In this document: in pieces, positions 16,743 to 25,819 of the stretch
How the letters are laid out: each line of letters begins with the position of its first letter
Numbering within the stretch: the first letter of the stretch is position 1
Assembly: GCA_910575075.1 (NCBI GenBank)
Contig: CAJTCY010000003.1
Span: 76,453 to 140,452 of the forward strand
Reading direction: 5' to 3'
DNA from: Lachnospiraceae bacterium
Lineage (GTDB): Bacteria; Bacillota; Clostridia; Lachnospirales; Lachnospiraceae
DNA length: 64,000 nt
Notes under the pieces: model-generated
Told to the model about the DNA's origin: nothing
The model's database searches: none
Seen by the model: the letters and a program-made list of their open reading frames with translations, nothing else
Made by a program: the position numbers and the translations under genes

Positions 16743-16890
16743 TTTACAAATCAGAGGATGTCCTGTATAATAAGCGCATCTTTTGTCGAATAGAAATGAA
16801 ATGCCAATGAATTCAGCACAATCTCTGTGCACTCATCCCATTACAAAAGCAAAAAGAATACGAATTTAAAAAATGGTCGAATAGAATTGA
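16743..16890 (+). promoter_or_regulatory. Promoter and possible Spo0A boxes
   Basis: TTTACA (16743-16748), 17 bp spacer, TATAAT (16766-16771) ahead of the ParA-like gene. Just downstream is TTGTCGAA (16783-16790), an exact match to the classical Spo0A box. A second TGGTCGAA is at 16874-16881. Both are part of a repeated 15-mer, GTCGAATAGAAWTGA. The position after the -10 would suit repression. Regulation by Spo0A is inference. Confidence 0.5.
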
Positions 16891-16920
16891 TCTTCCTCCA
16901 GAAATTAAGGAGAGGTATCA

Positions 16921-17772
16921 ATGAAGATAGCATTTTGGAGTGAACAGCCAGAAGCAGGAACCACCTTTAATCTTGCCGTGACTGCATGTACTGCAGTACT
17001 GCTGCATCCGTTTTCGGCTGCGGTGGTTTCTGGCGGATATCATAATGAGAATCTGGAGAGAAAATTTTTTAATGACTCAGGCTGGCCTTCATGGACGGAG
17101 GAATTAAAATGGAAACCTGAGACAGATTCTGCCCTGGCGGCAGAATCTGAAGAATTCTTTGTGTCAAGAGGGCTGGAGTGCCTGCTTCGCAAGGAATATC
17201 CTGAGGAACTGACGGAGAGAGCGGTAAAGGCAAACCTGCGCCAGATTATCAAAGACAGAATGTATTGTATGCCTTCCTGTGTAAAATCAGAACAGGAATG
17301 GTGGCATCAGGACAATCTGTTTCTGCGTATGCGCAGGGTAATGAATGCTGTGGAATCATATTTTGATGTGGTATTTATCGACTGCGGAAGCAAACAAGAT
17401 GACTATACGCAGAGGCTTCTGCGGGAGTCAGACGTTTGTGTACTGAATATGAGACAAGACAGAGAGCATATCGGGGACTTTTATCAAAACCCACCGAAAT
17501 ACCGGGGAGAGACGTTTTTTCTATTGGGAAAATATTTTGAGGATGATCCTTATAACCGGGAAAATCTTCAGCGTCTTTATCGTGTGGAAAGTGACAGGCT
17601 TGGAGCGGTGCCATATCATCCTCAGCTACAGGCGGCAGACCAGAGAGGAAAAATTAAAAATGGTGTCAAATACTGTATGGACCAGAAGGTGTCAGGGAAT
17701 GATGCAGGATTTGCCAAAGAATTGGTGAGAACTACGAATCTGATATTAAAGCTTGCCGGAATGATTGACTGA
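16921..17772 (+). CDS. ParA/MinD-like protein with degenerate P-loop
   Basis: 283 residues. The opening strand and loop, MKIAFWSEQPEAGTTFNLAV, resemble the deviant Walker A of ParA/MinD proteins but lack the Lys expected before the Thr pair. A later strand, YFDVVFIDCGSKQDDY, looks like the Walker B/switch II region. ATP binding may therefore be lost or altered. Related proteins in Lachnospiraceae sit beside pilus or partition genes; here no partner is adjacent. AAGGAGAGG precedes the ATG. Function unknown. Confidence 0.6.
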   Translation: MKIAFWSEQPEAGTTFNLAVTACTAVLLHPFSAAVVSGGYHNENLERKFFNDSGWPSWTEELKWKPETDSALAAESEEFFVSRGLECLLRKEYPEELTERAVKANLRQIIKDRMYCMPSCVKSEQEWWHQDNLFLRMRRVMNAVESYFDVVFIDCGSKQDDYTQRLLRESDVCVLNMRQDREHIGDFYQNPPKYRGETFFLLGKYFEDDPYNRENLQRLYRVESDRLGAVPYHPQLQAADQRGKIKNGVKYCMDQKVSGNDAGFAKELVRTTNLILKLAGMID

Positions 17773-17826
17773 AAAAGGGTATGGAGCTGCCATACCAAAG
17801 AATGGTAAATAGATAAAAAGTTCAAA

Positions 17827-17868
17827 AAGGGAGTGCCGCACGAACATATTTACTCATGCGGCAGCCCC
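17827..17868 (-). terminator. Terminator of cyclophilin gene
   Basis: On the minus strand, GGCTGCCGCATGAG...CGTGCGGCACTCCC followed by TTTTTG. The stem core is TGCCGCA/TGCGGCA (17834-17840, 17857-17863). It lies between convergent genes and may also stop transcription from the ParA-like gene. Confidence 0.65.
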
Positions 17869-17929
17869 GGATTGAACGAATATAAACTCTGTAAATTAAT
17901 TTAATGAAACAGCCTTAAACAGTTAGAAA

Positions 17930-18451
17930 TCAACAGGTTTTTGGTTCCGGATAGGTTTCTCCAAAAGTCTCAACAGTAACTTTTTTCAATATCTGAGGCT
18001 CCAGGGGGCGGTCAGAGTAGTCCGTGGCAGTTTCAGCGATTTTATTGACGAATTCCATTCCTTCAGTAACTTTGCCAAAAGCTGCATAGGCGCCGTCCAG
18101 ATGAGGAGATTTTTCATGCATAATGAAGAATTGAGAACCAGCCGAATCGGGAATCATGGTACGTGCCATAGAAAGTACGCCAGCGCTGTGCTTCAAGTCA
18201 TTGGTGAAACCGTTTTGTGAGAATTCTCCGGGGATGCAGTAACCAGGTCCGCCGGTTCCGGTGCCATCCGGACAACCGCCCTGAATCATAAACCCACGGA
18301 TCACACGATGAAAACAGAGACCATCGTAATATCCTTTGCTGATAAGACTGATGAAATTGTTCACTGTGTTTGGGGCAATTTCAGGATAGAGTTCCGCTTT
18401 TATGATATCGCCGTTTTGCATTTCAAATGTTACAATTGGATTTTGTGCCAT
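17930..18451 (-). CDS. Peptidyl-prolyl cis-trans isomerase, cyclophilin type
   Basis: 173-residue single-domain cyclophilin, presumably cytosolic because no signal peptide is seen. It shows the family core FHRVIRGFMIQGGCPDGTG and FFIMHEKSPHLDGAYAAFG, with the catalytic Arg in FHRVI. It catalyses proline isomerisation in protein folding. AAAGAGG lies upstream of the ATG at 18451. Monocistronic, with its own terminator downstream. Confidence 0.93.
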   Translation of the reverse strand: MAQNPIVTFEMQNGDIIKAELYPEIAPNTVNNFISLISKGYYDGLCFHRVIRGFMIQGGCPDGTGTGGPGYCIPGEFSQNGFTNDLKHSAGVLSMARTMIPDSAGSQFFIMHEKSPHLDGAYAAFGKVTEGMEFVNKIAETATDYSDRPLEPQILKKVTVETFGETYPEPKTC

Positions 18452-18629
18452 ACTAATTTACCTCTTTTCTCTTAGAATCATGCTCTATTATACATGGAAC
18501 TGTGAATTTCGTAAAGGCAGAATACTGTCGACAGGAATTGCGTATATTCTCGGAGGGTCAATGATATTCTTTTAGAAAAATTTTACTTCATCGATGTGCC
18601 ATCGATATACGAAAGGGGAACTAACATTC

Positions 18630-19256
18630 ATGGCAGATAAAATATTTGAAAACAATCAGGTTACCATTACAGGAGAAATCGTTTCTGATTTCCAGTATAG
18701 CCACGAAGTATTTGGAGAAGGATTTTATATGGTGGAAGTTTCTGTAAACCGCCTGAGCAGCTTCGCAGACATAATTCCTATGATGATTTCGGAACGTCTT
18801 ATTGATACCCAGTGCAGTTATATTGGGCAATATATCCGGGTAGACGGACAGTTCCGTTCCTATAACCGACACGAGGAAAAGAAGAACCGTCTGGTACTGT
18901 CTGTTTTTGTGCGGGAACTGGAATTTGTAGATGAGATTCCAGAGGGAGAAAAGTCCAATCAGATTTTTCTGGACGGTTACATCTGCAAAGAGCCAATTTA
19001 TCGGAAGACACCGCTGGGACGGGAGATTGCGGATTTACTGATTGCGGTGAACCGTTCTTATGGAAAGTCTGATTACATACCATGCATCTGCTGGGGCAGA
19101 AATGCAAGATATGCCTCTGGTTTTGAGGTGGGAGGCCATGTGCAGGTCTATGGAAGAATCCAGAGCAGAGAGTATGTAAAAAAACTGTCCGAGACGGAAG
19201 TGGAACACCGGGTTGCCTATGAAGTGTCTGTAAGTAAGATAGAGTATCTGGAATGA
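18630..19256 (+). CDS. Single-stranded-DNA-binding (OB-fold) protein, tandem
   Basis: 208 residues with two OB-fold segments. The first (about 1-105) has the SSB-like opening NNQVTITGEIVSDFQYSHEV; the second (about 110-205) repeats the pattern (NQIFLDGYICKEPIYRKTPLG; RNARYASGFEVGGHVQVYGR). It lacks the acidic C-terminal tail of housekeeping SSB. Tandem SSB-like proteins of this size are common in Lachnospiraceae; the role, in DNA repair or replication, is inferred. ATG 18630 is preferred over 18594 because AAAGGGG lies between them. Confidence 0.72.
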   Translation: MADKIFENNQVTITGEIVSDFQYSHEVFGEGFYMVEVSVNRLSSFADIIPMMISERLIDTQCSYIGQYIRVDGQFRSYNRHEEKKNRLVLSVFVRELEFVDEIPEGEKSNQIFLDGYICKEPIYRKTPLGREIADLLIAVNRSYGKSDYIPCICWGRNARYASGFEVGGHVQVYGRIQSREYVKKLSETEVEHRVAYEVSVSKIEYLE

Positions 19257-19377
19257 AAAAGTAATATTCGTAATTTAGAAAACCGCAATTTCAGGCAGCA
19301 TTCAGACAAAAATTTGCATTTTCCGAAGGTTTGTGGTATTTTTAAGAAAGGTTTTGTGAAAGAGAAAGGAAAACAGC

Positions 19378-19860
19378 ATGTGTGAAGAAAAGGTTACTGT
19401 TTATTGCGGAGAAAAAAAAGGTAAGACAACAGCAGCGTTTGGATGTGCGGTACAATCAGCAAGCCAGGGTGACAGCGTCATCATTATTCAGTTCCTGAAG
19501 GGAAAAAGAGAAGAGGAACTGGAATTTTTGCGCAGACTGGAGCCGGAGGTAAAAGTTTTTAGTTTTGCAAGATCTGAAAAGAATTTTACAGATTTGAATA
19601 AAGAGGAACAGCAGGAAGAAGAAATGAACATCCGAAATGGATTTAATTTTGCGCGGAAAGTTCTGGTGACAGGAGAATGCAGCCTCCTGATTCTTGACGG
19701 ATTCCTGGGGCTTTTGGATAATCAAATGATTTCCGGAGAAGAATTGGATACCCTGATGAATGCCAAATCTGAGGACACCAAAATTGTGTTTACCGGCGGA
19801 GCGATGAATGATATCCTGCGTAGGTACGCAGATAAGATCTATGAAATTCATGAAGGGTGA
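19378..19860 (+). CDS. Corrinoid adenosyltransferase family protein (CobO/BtuR-like)
   Basis: 160 residues with a P-loop (GEKKGKTTAA, about 11-20) and the following strand SVIIIQFLKGK, typical of CobA/CobO/BtuR enzymes that transfer adenosyl from ATP to cobalt of corrinoids. It is at the short end for the family (usually 170-200 residues), and the C-terminal tail after YEIHEG is missing. No other cobalamin gene is adjacent. A short hairpin plus T-run follows the stop. Enzyme activity is likely but not certain. Confidence 0.78.
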   Translation: MCEEKVTVYCGEKKGKTTAAFGCAVQSASQGDSVIIIQFLKGKREEELEFLRRLEPEVKVFSFARSEKNFTDLNKEEQQEEEMNIRNGFNFARKVLVTGECSLLILDGFLGLLDNQMISGEELDTLMNAKSEDTKIVFTGGAMNDILRRYADKIYEIHEG

Positions 19861-19884
19861 CCAAGCGCTTGGTTTTTTCTTTTG
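19858..19884 (+). terminator. Intrinsic terminator after adenosyltransferase
   Basis: ACCAA-GCGC-TTGGT directly after the TGA stop, followed by TTTTTTCTTTT. Confidence 0.75.
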
Positions 19885-19938
19885 TATGAATTTTTCAGTA
19901 TGTAAAGAAATTGAAAGAGTGATTGAATTCTTTCAGTC

Positions 19939-20222
19939 TTGACTTTGTGTATAGAAAATGCTATATTGAATTTAGTTTAGGAACAAAATGGATAGAGGTT
20001 GCGTAAATCATAAGTAATTTACCGGATGCGGCAGGCGCAGAAGATGGTAGAAGAAAGGGAGGAACGCCGAAAGAATTGATTTTCCTGCGAAGAGATTCTT
20101 GGGCATAGGGTGAATAGCCATATGACTGTCATCTGGAAAGGATGGGGCGCTATCGAAGATTTGCAGAGCAGATTTGTCTGCTTGTATTCAGAACATTAAG
20201 CCGGCTCATTAGTCGGCTTCTT
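19939..20222 (+). ncRNA. Lysine riboswitch with terminator
   Basis: Promoter TTGACT (19939-19944), 17 bp spacer, TATATT (19962-19967). The aptamer spans about 19989-20157. It shows the L-box signatures GATAGAGGTTGCG, AAGTA, GGAGGAACGCCGAA, CTTGGGCATAGGGTGAATAGCC, CTGTCATC and GGATGGGGCGCTATCGA, in the family order. A terminator AAGCCG...CGGCTT (20198-20219) with a T-rich tail precedes dapA. Lysine binding is expected to favour the terminator and shut off lysine/diaminopimelate synthesis. Confidence 0.92.
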
Positions 20223-20285
20223 ATTATCTTAAAGGAAAAACGTTTTGAAATTTAAGATAAAACTCATAGGCAAGGAGGAAATAAT

Positions 20286-21185
20286 ATGGCACTTTTCAAA
20301 GGAGCTGGTGTTGCACTGGTAACACCTATGAAAGAAAATCTGGAAGTAGATTTTGATAAACTGGCAGAAATTTTAGAAGACCAGATTAAAAATGAGACAG
20401 ACAGCATTATTATTACAGGAACTACAGGAGAAGCGTCCACGCTCACAGAAGATGAACATTTAGAAGTGATACGTGCCGCAGTCTCTATTGTAAATAAAAG
20501 GATACCGGTTATCGCTGGAACAGGCTCTAATTGTACCAGGACAGCCATTGATTTGTCACGCGGAGCACAGGAAGCCGGCGCAGACGGGCTGCTGGTGGTA
20601 ACACCATACTATAATAAGGCGACACAGAGCGGCCTGATCAGCCATTATACTCAGATTGCCGGCAGCGTGGATCTTCCGGTTATTTTATATAATGTTCCGG
20701 GAAGAACCGGATGTAAGATTGAGGCGAACACAGCGGCAGCTTTGGCAAAGAATGTGGATAATATTGTAGGCATGAAGGATGCAGTAGGAGATATTTCTTA
20801 TACGCTGAGGCTGATGGAACAGACACAGGGAGATTTTGAGCTGTATTCAGGAGAGGACGGACAGGTAATTCCTCTTTTGGCATGCGGCGGAATCGGAGTT
20901 ATTTCTGTGCTTTCTAATGTAGCTCCTAAATTTATGCATGATATGGTCATGAATTATCTGGAGGGCAGGCAAAAGGAGGCTTTACAGATGCAGTGGAAAG
21001 CAATTTCTATGGTGGATGCACTGTTTTGTGAAGTAAACCCAATTCCGGTAAAGGCAGCAATGAATCTTATGGGATGGCAGGTGGGTTCTCTTCGGGCGCC
21101 CCTCAGTGATATGGAGCCAGAGAATGTAAAGCGGCTGGCAAAGGCAATGCAGGAATTTGGCATTTCTGTATCTGTGCCTGTTTAG
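20286..21185 (+). CDS. dapA: 4-hydroxy-tetrahydrodipicolinate synthase
   Basis: 299-residue (beta/alpha)8 aldolase. It condenses pyruvate with aspartate semialdehyde, the first step of the lysine/diaminopimelate branch in the cytosol. Seen: GTTGEASTL near the N-terminus, Tyr in YNVPGRTGC, the Schiff-base Lys in NIVGMKDAVGD and the GGIGVISVLSN strand. Normal length. GGAGGAAA stands before the ATG. Expression is under the lysine riboswitch immediately upstream, and dapB follows 41 bp later. Confidence 0.97.
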   Translation: MALFKGAGVALVTPMKENLEVDFDKLAEILEDQIKNETDSIIITGTTGEASTLTEDEHLEVIRAAVSIVNKRIPVIAGTGSNCTRTAIDLSRGAQEAGADGLLVVTPYYNKATQSGLISHYTQIAGSVDLPVILYNVPGRTGCKIEANTAAALAKNVDNIVGMKDAVGDISYTLRLMEQTQGDFELYSGEDGQVIPLLACGGIGVISVLSNVAPKFMHDMVMNYLEGRQKEALQMQWKAISMVDALFCEVNPIPVKAAMNLMGWQVGSLRAPLSDMEPENVKRLAKAMQEFGISVSVPV

Positions 21186-21226
21186 TCTGCCGTGCGGCGG
21201 TTAGATACGTTCAGGAGGAAGAGAAC

Positions 21227-21988
21227 ATGGTAAAAATGATTATGCATGGCTGCAATGGAAAAATGGGGCAGGTCATCACAGATATCTGTAAGGAAGACAG
21301 TGAAATTGAAATTGTGGCAGGTGTAGATCCTTATATGGGAATTGAAAATAAATATCCGGTATTTGCTGATATCGCGGAATGTGATGTAAAAGCAGATGTC
21401 GTGGTGGACTTTGCGGCGTCAGCGGCGGTGGATGGTCTTTTGGATTATTGCGTTGAGCATAAGCTGCCAGTGGTTTTGTGTACGACAGGATTAAGCCAGG
21501 AACAGCTTGCGCGAGTGGAAGAAGCCAGCAGGCATACCGCAGTTCTGAAATCTGCAAATATGTCTCTGGGTATCAATATGCTGCTGGATCTTTTGCAGAA
21601 GGCGGCAAAGATTTTGGCTCCGGCAGGATTTGATATGGAAATTGTAGAAAAACATCACAATCAGAAGGTGGATGCTCCCAGCGGCACAGCGCTTGCCCTG
21701 GCGGATGCGATTAATGAAGCTCTGGAAAATGCATATGCTTATAAGTATGACAGAACTTTGGAGAGAAAGAAACGTGAAAAATATGAAATCGGTATCCAGG
21801 CTGTCCGGGGCGGAAGCATTGTGGGAGAGCATGAAGTCATTTTTGCCGGAATGGACGAGGTGATCGAATTTAAACACACGGCATATTCTAAATCTGTTTT
21901 TGCCAAGGGTGCAGTGGAAGCGGCAAAATTTCTGGCAGGCAGGGCAGCAGGCAGATATGAAATGAGTGATGTGATTTCAGGAATCTGA
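21227..21988 (+). CDS. dapB: 4-hydroxy-tetrahydrodipicolinate reductase
   Basis: 253 residues. N-terminal Rossmann fold (MVKMIMHGCNGKMGQVI) and the DapB signature EIVEKHHNQKVDAPSGTALALA (catalytic His and Lys). It reduces the DapA product with NAD(P)H in the same pathway. Same operon as dapA, with AGGAGGAAG before the ATG. Normal length. Confidence 0.97.
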   Translation: MVKMIMHGCNGKMGQVITDICKEDSEIEIVAGVDPYMGIENKYPVFADIAECDVKADVVVDFAASAAVDGLLDYCVEHKLPVVLCTTGLSQEQLARVEEASRHTAVLKSANMSLGINMLLDLLQKAAKILAPAGFDMEIVEKHHNQKVDAPSGTALALADAINEALENAYAYKYDRTLERKKREKYEIGIQAVRGGSIVGEHEVIFAGMDEVIEFKHTAYSKSVFAKGAVEAAKFLAGRAAGRYEMSDVISGI

Positions 21989-22074
21989 AAATTTCGTGTT
22001 CGCAATAGAGCGGTATAAAAACAATAGAATTTATTTATGATAAATACGAAGGCGTGGTAAATTAGACATATAAA

Positions 22075-22165
22075 GGCAGCAATTGCCCACAACGTGGGAT
22101 GCCGACGGTGAACTGGAAAAACCATTCCATTGCTTGACAAAGCTTTGGGATGGTTTTTCCGTTTT
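22075..22165 (+). terminator. Structured leader/terminator region between dapB and the EAL gene
   Basis: A hairpin GGCA...CCCAC-AAC-GTGGG-A-TGCC (22075-22103) is followed by a strong terminator: GGAAAAACCATTCC (22115-22128) pairs with GGGATGGTTTTTCC (22147-22160), then GTTTTT. The terminator would end the dapAB transcript or act as an attenuator for the gene at 22229. No known riboswitch class was recognised in the first part. Confidence 0.6.
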
Positions 22166-22228
22166 TGTCCTTGAAACAGAGATTTGTGCGTGTTAAAATG
22201 GAAGAAAGTGTAAAAATAAGGATGGGGT

Positions 22229-25150
22229 GTGGTTGCAATTAAAGCGCAATTGAAACACGGTTGGAAAAAAATACTGGCATTTATGCTGGGAATAGCGATA
22301 ATGTCAGTTATTTTTGGCGGCTTATTGCCAGTTATGACAGAAGCGTCGGACAGACGGACAGTGAAAGTAGCATTTTTTCCTATGGATGGTTATCATATCA
22401 AGACCGGCGAACTGGAGTATGACGGTATGGATGTGCAATACCTGAATGCCTTGTGTGAGTATGCGGACTGGGACATAGAGTATATGGAATGTGAAAGCTG
22501 GGACGAAGCACTTACGCTTTTATCTGAGAAGAAAGTAGATTTGGTAGGATCTGCGCAGTTTTCAGAAGAACGTTCTAAAACCTATCAGTATGCTTCTCTG
22601 CCCAGCGGATATACTTTCGGTGTGATAGCGGCAAAAGGAGACAGTAAATTGGCATATGAGGATTTTGAAGCTATGAAAGAAATTACTTTCGGCATGGTAA
22701 AGACTTATGTGCGCAAAGATGAATTTCTCCAGTATCTCAAAGACAATGGCGTGGACAGCCCGAAACTTACCACCTATGATACTACAGCAGAATTACAGGA
22801 GGCTTTGGAGAGCGGAGAGATAGATGCTTATATCCATACGTTTACAGAAATCAGAGAAGGGCAGCGTCTGATCGGCCGTTTTGCCCCCATGCCATTTTAT
22901 TATATTACATATCCTGGAAATGATGATGTGATGCGCGAGCTCAATCAGGCGGTTGCAGATTTGAAAATCAGCCATCCGGAACTGGAAACGGAGCTGATGA
23001 ATAAGTTTTATCAGAGCAGGCTGGACAAGACAGTGGTATTTACCACAGAGGAAAAGGCGTACATCGCAGATACAGGAACTGCCAGAGTTGGTTATCTTGA
23101 CGGTTATTATCCTTTTTCCTATGAAGAGGATGGAGACTGCAAGGGTCTGACAAGGGAATTATTGGACAGAGGATTAGAGTCTACGGGTCTGAAATTAAAG
23201 TATCAGAAGTTTGAAAGTGAAAAAGAAGCAAGAAAAGCGCTGGAAGACGGAACGGTTGATATTCTTTCCTATTGTACAGAAACAAAAGAGGAACTCAATA
23301 ATTTTGGATTTACCATGATCAAAGAATATGCAGAGATTCCTCTGATTGTCGCTATGAAAGAGGAAGGGAAGCTCAGTGAGGTGAAGAAGCTTGCGACAGT
23401 CTCTTATTTAGCTGGTGAAGCTGGTCTTGCATTTGACCTTGGCAAGGTGAATCTTGAATTATATGATACGCAGCAGGAATGTTTGGACGCTATCGTGAAA
23501 GGAGGAGCAGATGCCGCATTGTGCGACGGTTATTTGTCAGAATATCTGATGGGTACAGAACTTTCTTACAGCAAACTGGAAGTCAAAAGCGTATTAAGCG
23601 GCGAACATTATATTTCCATAGCAGTCAGGAGCGACCGTATACAGCTTGCGGGAATTTTAAGTAAAATTACGGAGACGATAGATGCCAGGCAGGTCAGCGA
23701 ATATATGCTGGAGACGAATGTCTACGCGCTTATGAGCTTTGACCGTTTTCTGCGCAGCCACAGTTTGGAAATCAATATTTTTCTGCTGATTGTGATTGCA
23801 GTTGTTTTGCTTGTGGCGTATAACATGATCAGGGGAAGCCGGAAAATTCAGAAACTCATGTACAAAGATACCGGAATGGATATCTGGAATCTGAATTACC
23901 TGATTTATCAGGGGAAATCCAAACTTCTTCCAGACCGGAAGGAGCAGCAGTATGCGGTGATCTGTGTAAATATTTCACAGTTTCGCCGTTACAATATTAT
24001 TTATGGATGGAATGCAGGGCAGAAGCTATTAGAAGCAGTTGCAAAATATTTGACAGAGAGTATAGATACGAGGAGTGAAATCTGTGCGAGAAATCAGGGA
24101 GACCGGTTTGTGCTGCTTCTCAGGTATCAAACCAGGGAGGAATTTCTTCAGCGGCTGATGCAGATGGAGGCAGAGATAGAAAATCGTATTTATCGGGATA
24201 CAGAGAACCATATGGCGCTGCAGTTTGGAGTTTATCTGGTGCCTTTGGAAAGCGATGATCTTCATGTGGCAGTGAATTATGCGACACAGGCGCTGGAATT
24301 CATGAAAGACAGCCGTCTCAGTGATATCATGATTTATGATGAAACATTGGAACAGATGTTAAAACAGCGTCATGAGCGGGAAAAACTGCTGGAGTCAGTA
24401 GATATAGAGGATAATTTTGTCACGTATTATCAGGCAAAAGTCGATATCCGCAGTGAGAAGGTAATTGGTGCGGAAGCTTTGATAAGATTTTTAGACCCTA
24501 CTGCAGACAGGATGGTCAGGTCGCCGGGATTTTTTGTACCATACTATGAGCAGACAGGCAGAGTGACAGAAATTGATTTCTTTGTACTGAATTGTGTCTG
24601 CAGGATGCTGCAGCGGAGGATAAGGGCAGGAAAACCAGTTGTGACCGTATCCTGTAATTTTTCCAGGATACACTTTATCAGGGCAGATTTTCCGGAACGT
24701 TTTGAGGAAGTCCTTGAAAGATACCAGATTCCTAAGGAACTGATTGAAGTGGAGATAACGGAAACTATCGTGGTGGAAGAACTGCAGCAGCAAATGGTTA
24801 AACAGACGCTGGACACGCTGCGTGACAAGGGCGTACGTCTGTCGATTGATGATTTTGGGTCAGGATATTCCTCATTGGGTATATTTGAACAGATCCCGGC
24901 GTCAGTCATCAAACTTGACCGTTCGTTCCTCTTGAATCAAAAGGACAGAAGCCGTCAGGTGAAAATTATGAAAGGAATTGTGAATCTTGCACAGGAGCTG
25001 AATGCGCAGATTGTCTGTGAAGGTGTGGAGACTGACAGCGATGTGGAATTGATGCAGGAGATTGGAGCATATGTGGCACAGGGATACCGTTTTGCCAGGC
25101 CGGTGCCTGAGGAAGAGTTTGAGAAGAGGCTGGATGAGAGTCTGATGTAA
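22229..25150 (+). CDS. Tandem PBP-sensor, degenerate GGDEF, EAL phosphodiesterase
   Basis: 973 residues, GTG start. Signal/anchor helix (about 13-32), two family 3 solute-binding-like domains (about 45-270 and 275-505), a membrane helix (about 515-537), a GGDEF-fold domain and a C-terminal EAL domain. The GGDEF site reads NQGDRF, so cyclase activity is unlikely. The EAL domain keeps E-A-L (in VIGAEALIRF), EVEITET, IDDFGSGYSSL, KLDRSF and CEGVET, so c-di-GMP hydrolysis is likely. It probably couples an extracellular amino-acid-like ligand to c-di-GMP breakdown. The GTG start has only a weak AAGGAT site. Confidence 0.9.
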   Translation: MVAIKAQLKHGWKKILAFMLGIAIMSVIFGGLLPVMTEASDRRTVKVAFFPMDGYHIKTGELEYDGMDVQYLNALCEYADWDIEYMECESWDEALTLLSEKKVDLVGSAQFSEERSKTYQYASLPSGYTFGVIAAKGDSKLAYEDFEAMKEITFGMVKTYVRKDEFLQYLKDNGVDSPKLTTYDTTAELQEALESGEIDAYIHTFTEIREGQRLIGRFAPMPFYYITYPGNDDVMRELNQAVADLKISHPELETELMNKFYQSRLDKTVVFTTEEKAYIADTGTARVGYLDGYYPFSYEEDGDCKGLTRELLDRGLESTGLKLKYQKFESEKEARKALEDGTVDILSYCTETKEELNNFGFTMIKEYAEIPLIVAMKEEGKLSEVKKLATVSYLAGEAGLAFDLGKVNLELYDTQQECLDAIVKGGADAALCDGYLSEYLMGTELSYSKLEVKSVLSGEHYISIAVRSDRIQLAGILSKITETIDARQVSEYMLETNVYALMSFDRFLRSHSLEINIFLLIVIAVVLLVAYNMIRGSRKIQKLMYKDTGMDIWNLNYLIYQGKSKLLPDRKEQQYAVICVNISQFRRYNIIYGWNAGQKLLEAVAKYLTESIDTRSEICARNQGDRFVLLLRYQTREEFLQRLMQMEAEIENRIYRDTENHMALQFGVYLVPLESDDLHVAVNYATQALEFMKDSRLSDIMIYDETLEQMLKQRHEREKLLESVDIEDNFVTYYQAKVDIRSEKVIGAEALIRFLDPTADRMVRSPGFFVPYYEQTGRVTEIDFFVLNCVCRMLQRRIRAGKPVVTVSCNFSRIHFIRADFPERFEEVLERYQIPKELIEVEITETIVVEELQQQMVKQTLDTLRDKGVRLSIDDFGSGYSSLGIFEQIPASVIKLDRSFLLNQKDRSRQVKIMKGIVNLAQELNAQIVCEGVETDSDVELMQEIGAYVAQGYRFARPVPEEEFEKRLDESLM

Positions 25151-25268
25151 ATATTTGTAGAGTGTTGTATTGGAATCTATGTTTTGAAAGAGAAAAGTGA
25201 TGATTATGTACATCAGAAAATAAAACCCTTGATTACATAGAAGCCGTATTTTTAGAGCAGAACAAAGC

Positions 25269-25306
25269 AGAAGCTGCACCCATGGTCTGGGATGCAGCTT
25301 CTTTAA
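25269..25306 (+). terminator. Terminator-like hairpin after EAL gene
   Basis: AGAAGCTGCA/TGCAGCTTCT (10 bp stem, 25269-25302) followed by TTAAG. The U-run is weak. Confidence 0.5.
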
Positions 25307-25548
25307 GTAGGGGGAGAATAAGCGATACTTATTCTATGGAAAATTATAACTTTGTAATTTGGAAAAGTCAATATAAAATATTGTGTCGTATTGTGTAGCA
25401 TGTTAAAGAGATGAGAACAGATGGTAAAATTGCGTAATTTGAGAGTATGCAAGAGAAAATCTCTTGTTATTTTATACATAATAGTTATAAAAAATTGTTA
25501 ATTTTTACTAAAAAAAGAAAAAATGGTAAAAAAATTTTTGTAAGTTAA

Positions 25549-25577
25549 TTGAAAGCGGATTAAAAAAATAGTATAAT
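25549..25577 (+). promoter_or_regulatory. Promoter of the LamG/FIVAR surface protein
   Basis: TTGAAA (25549-25554), 17 bp spacer, TATAAT (25572-25577), in a very AT-rich stretch. Transcription would begin near 25584, leaving a leader of about 285 bases that holds the hairpin array. The 25307-25548 stretch upstream shows nothing else recognisable. Confidence 0.7.
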
Positions 25578-25603
25578 TACTACCAGCTAGGCAAAATGAT
25601 AAA

Positions 25604-25819
25604 GCTCCCGAAAGCCCATGAGGGAGCAAGGCAAATACTGCAGGCTCCCGAAAGCCCATGAAGGAGCAAGGCAGATACTGCAGGCTTCCAAAGCCATGAG
25701 GGAGCCGAATAGAGCGGTGAGTTCCCAAAGCTCATGGGGAGCGAGCTGAATCATCATCTCTCAAGAGCCCATAGAGAGACAGTGCAGTTTGCAGTTTCCC
25801 CAATGATAAATGAAGGGGA
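25604..25819 (+). ncRNA. Tandem-hairpin 5' leader (unassigned)
   Basis: Six consecutive hairpins: 25604-25627, 25644-25667, 25683-25706, 25721-25742, 25757-25779 and 25797-25819. The first five share a loop core close to AAAGCYCATGA on differing stems (GCTCCC/GGGAGC, GGCTTCC/GGGAGCC, GTTCCC/GGGGAGC, TCTCTC/GAGAGA). The first two spacers are near-identical 16-mers (AAGGCAAATACTGCAG type). Stem changes are compensated while the loop stays constant, which points to selection on RNA structure. Located between promoter and start codon of the 1781-residue protein. No known riboswitch recognised. Confidence 0.65.

Noticed and set aside
25604-25819. CRISPR-like array upstream of the surface protein
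   Set aside because: Units are hairpins with varying stems and about 16-base spacers that are themselves repeated; repeats are not identical and no cas genes are present.
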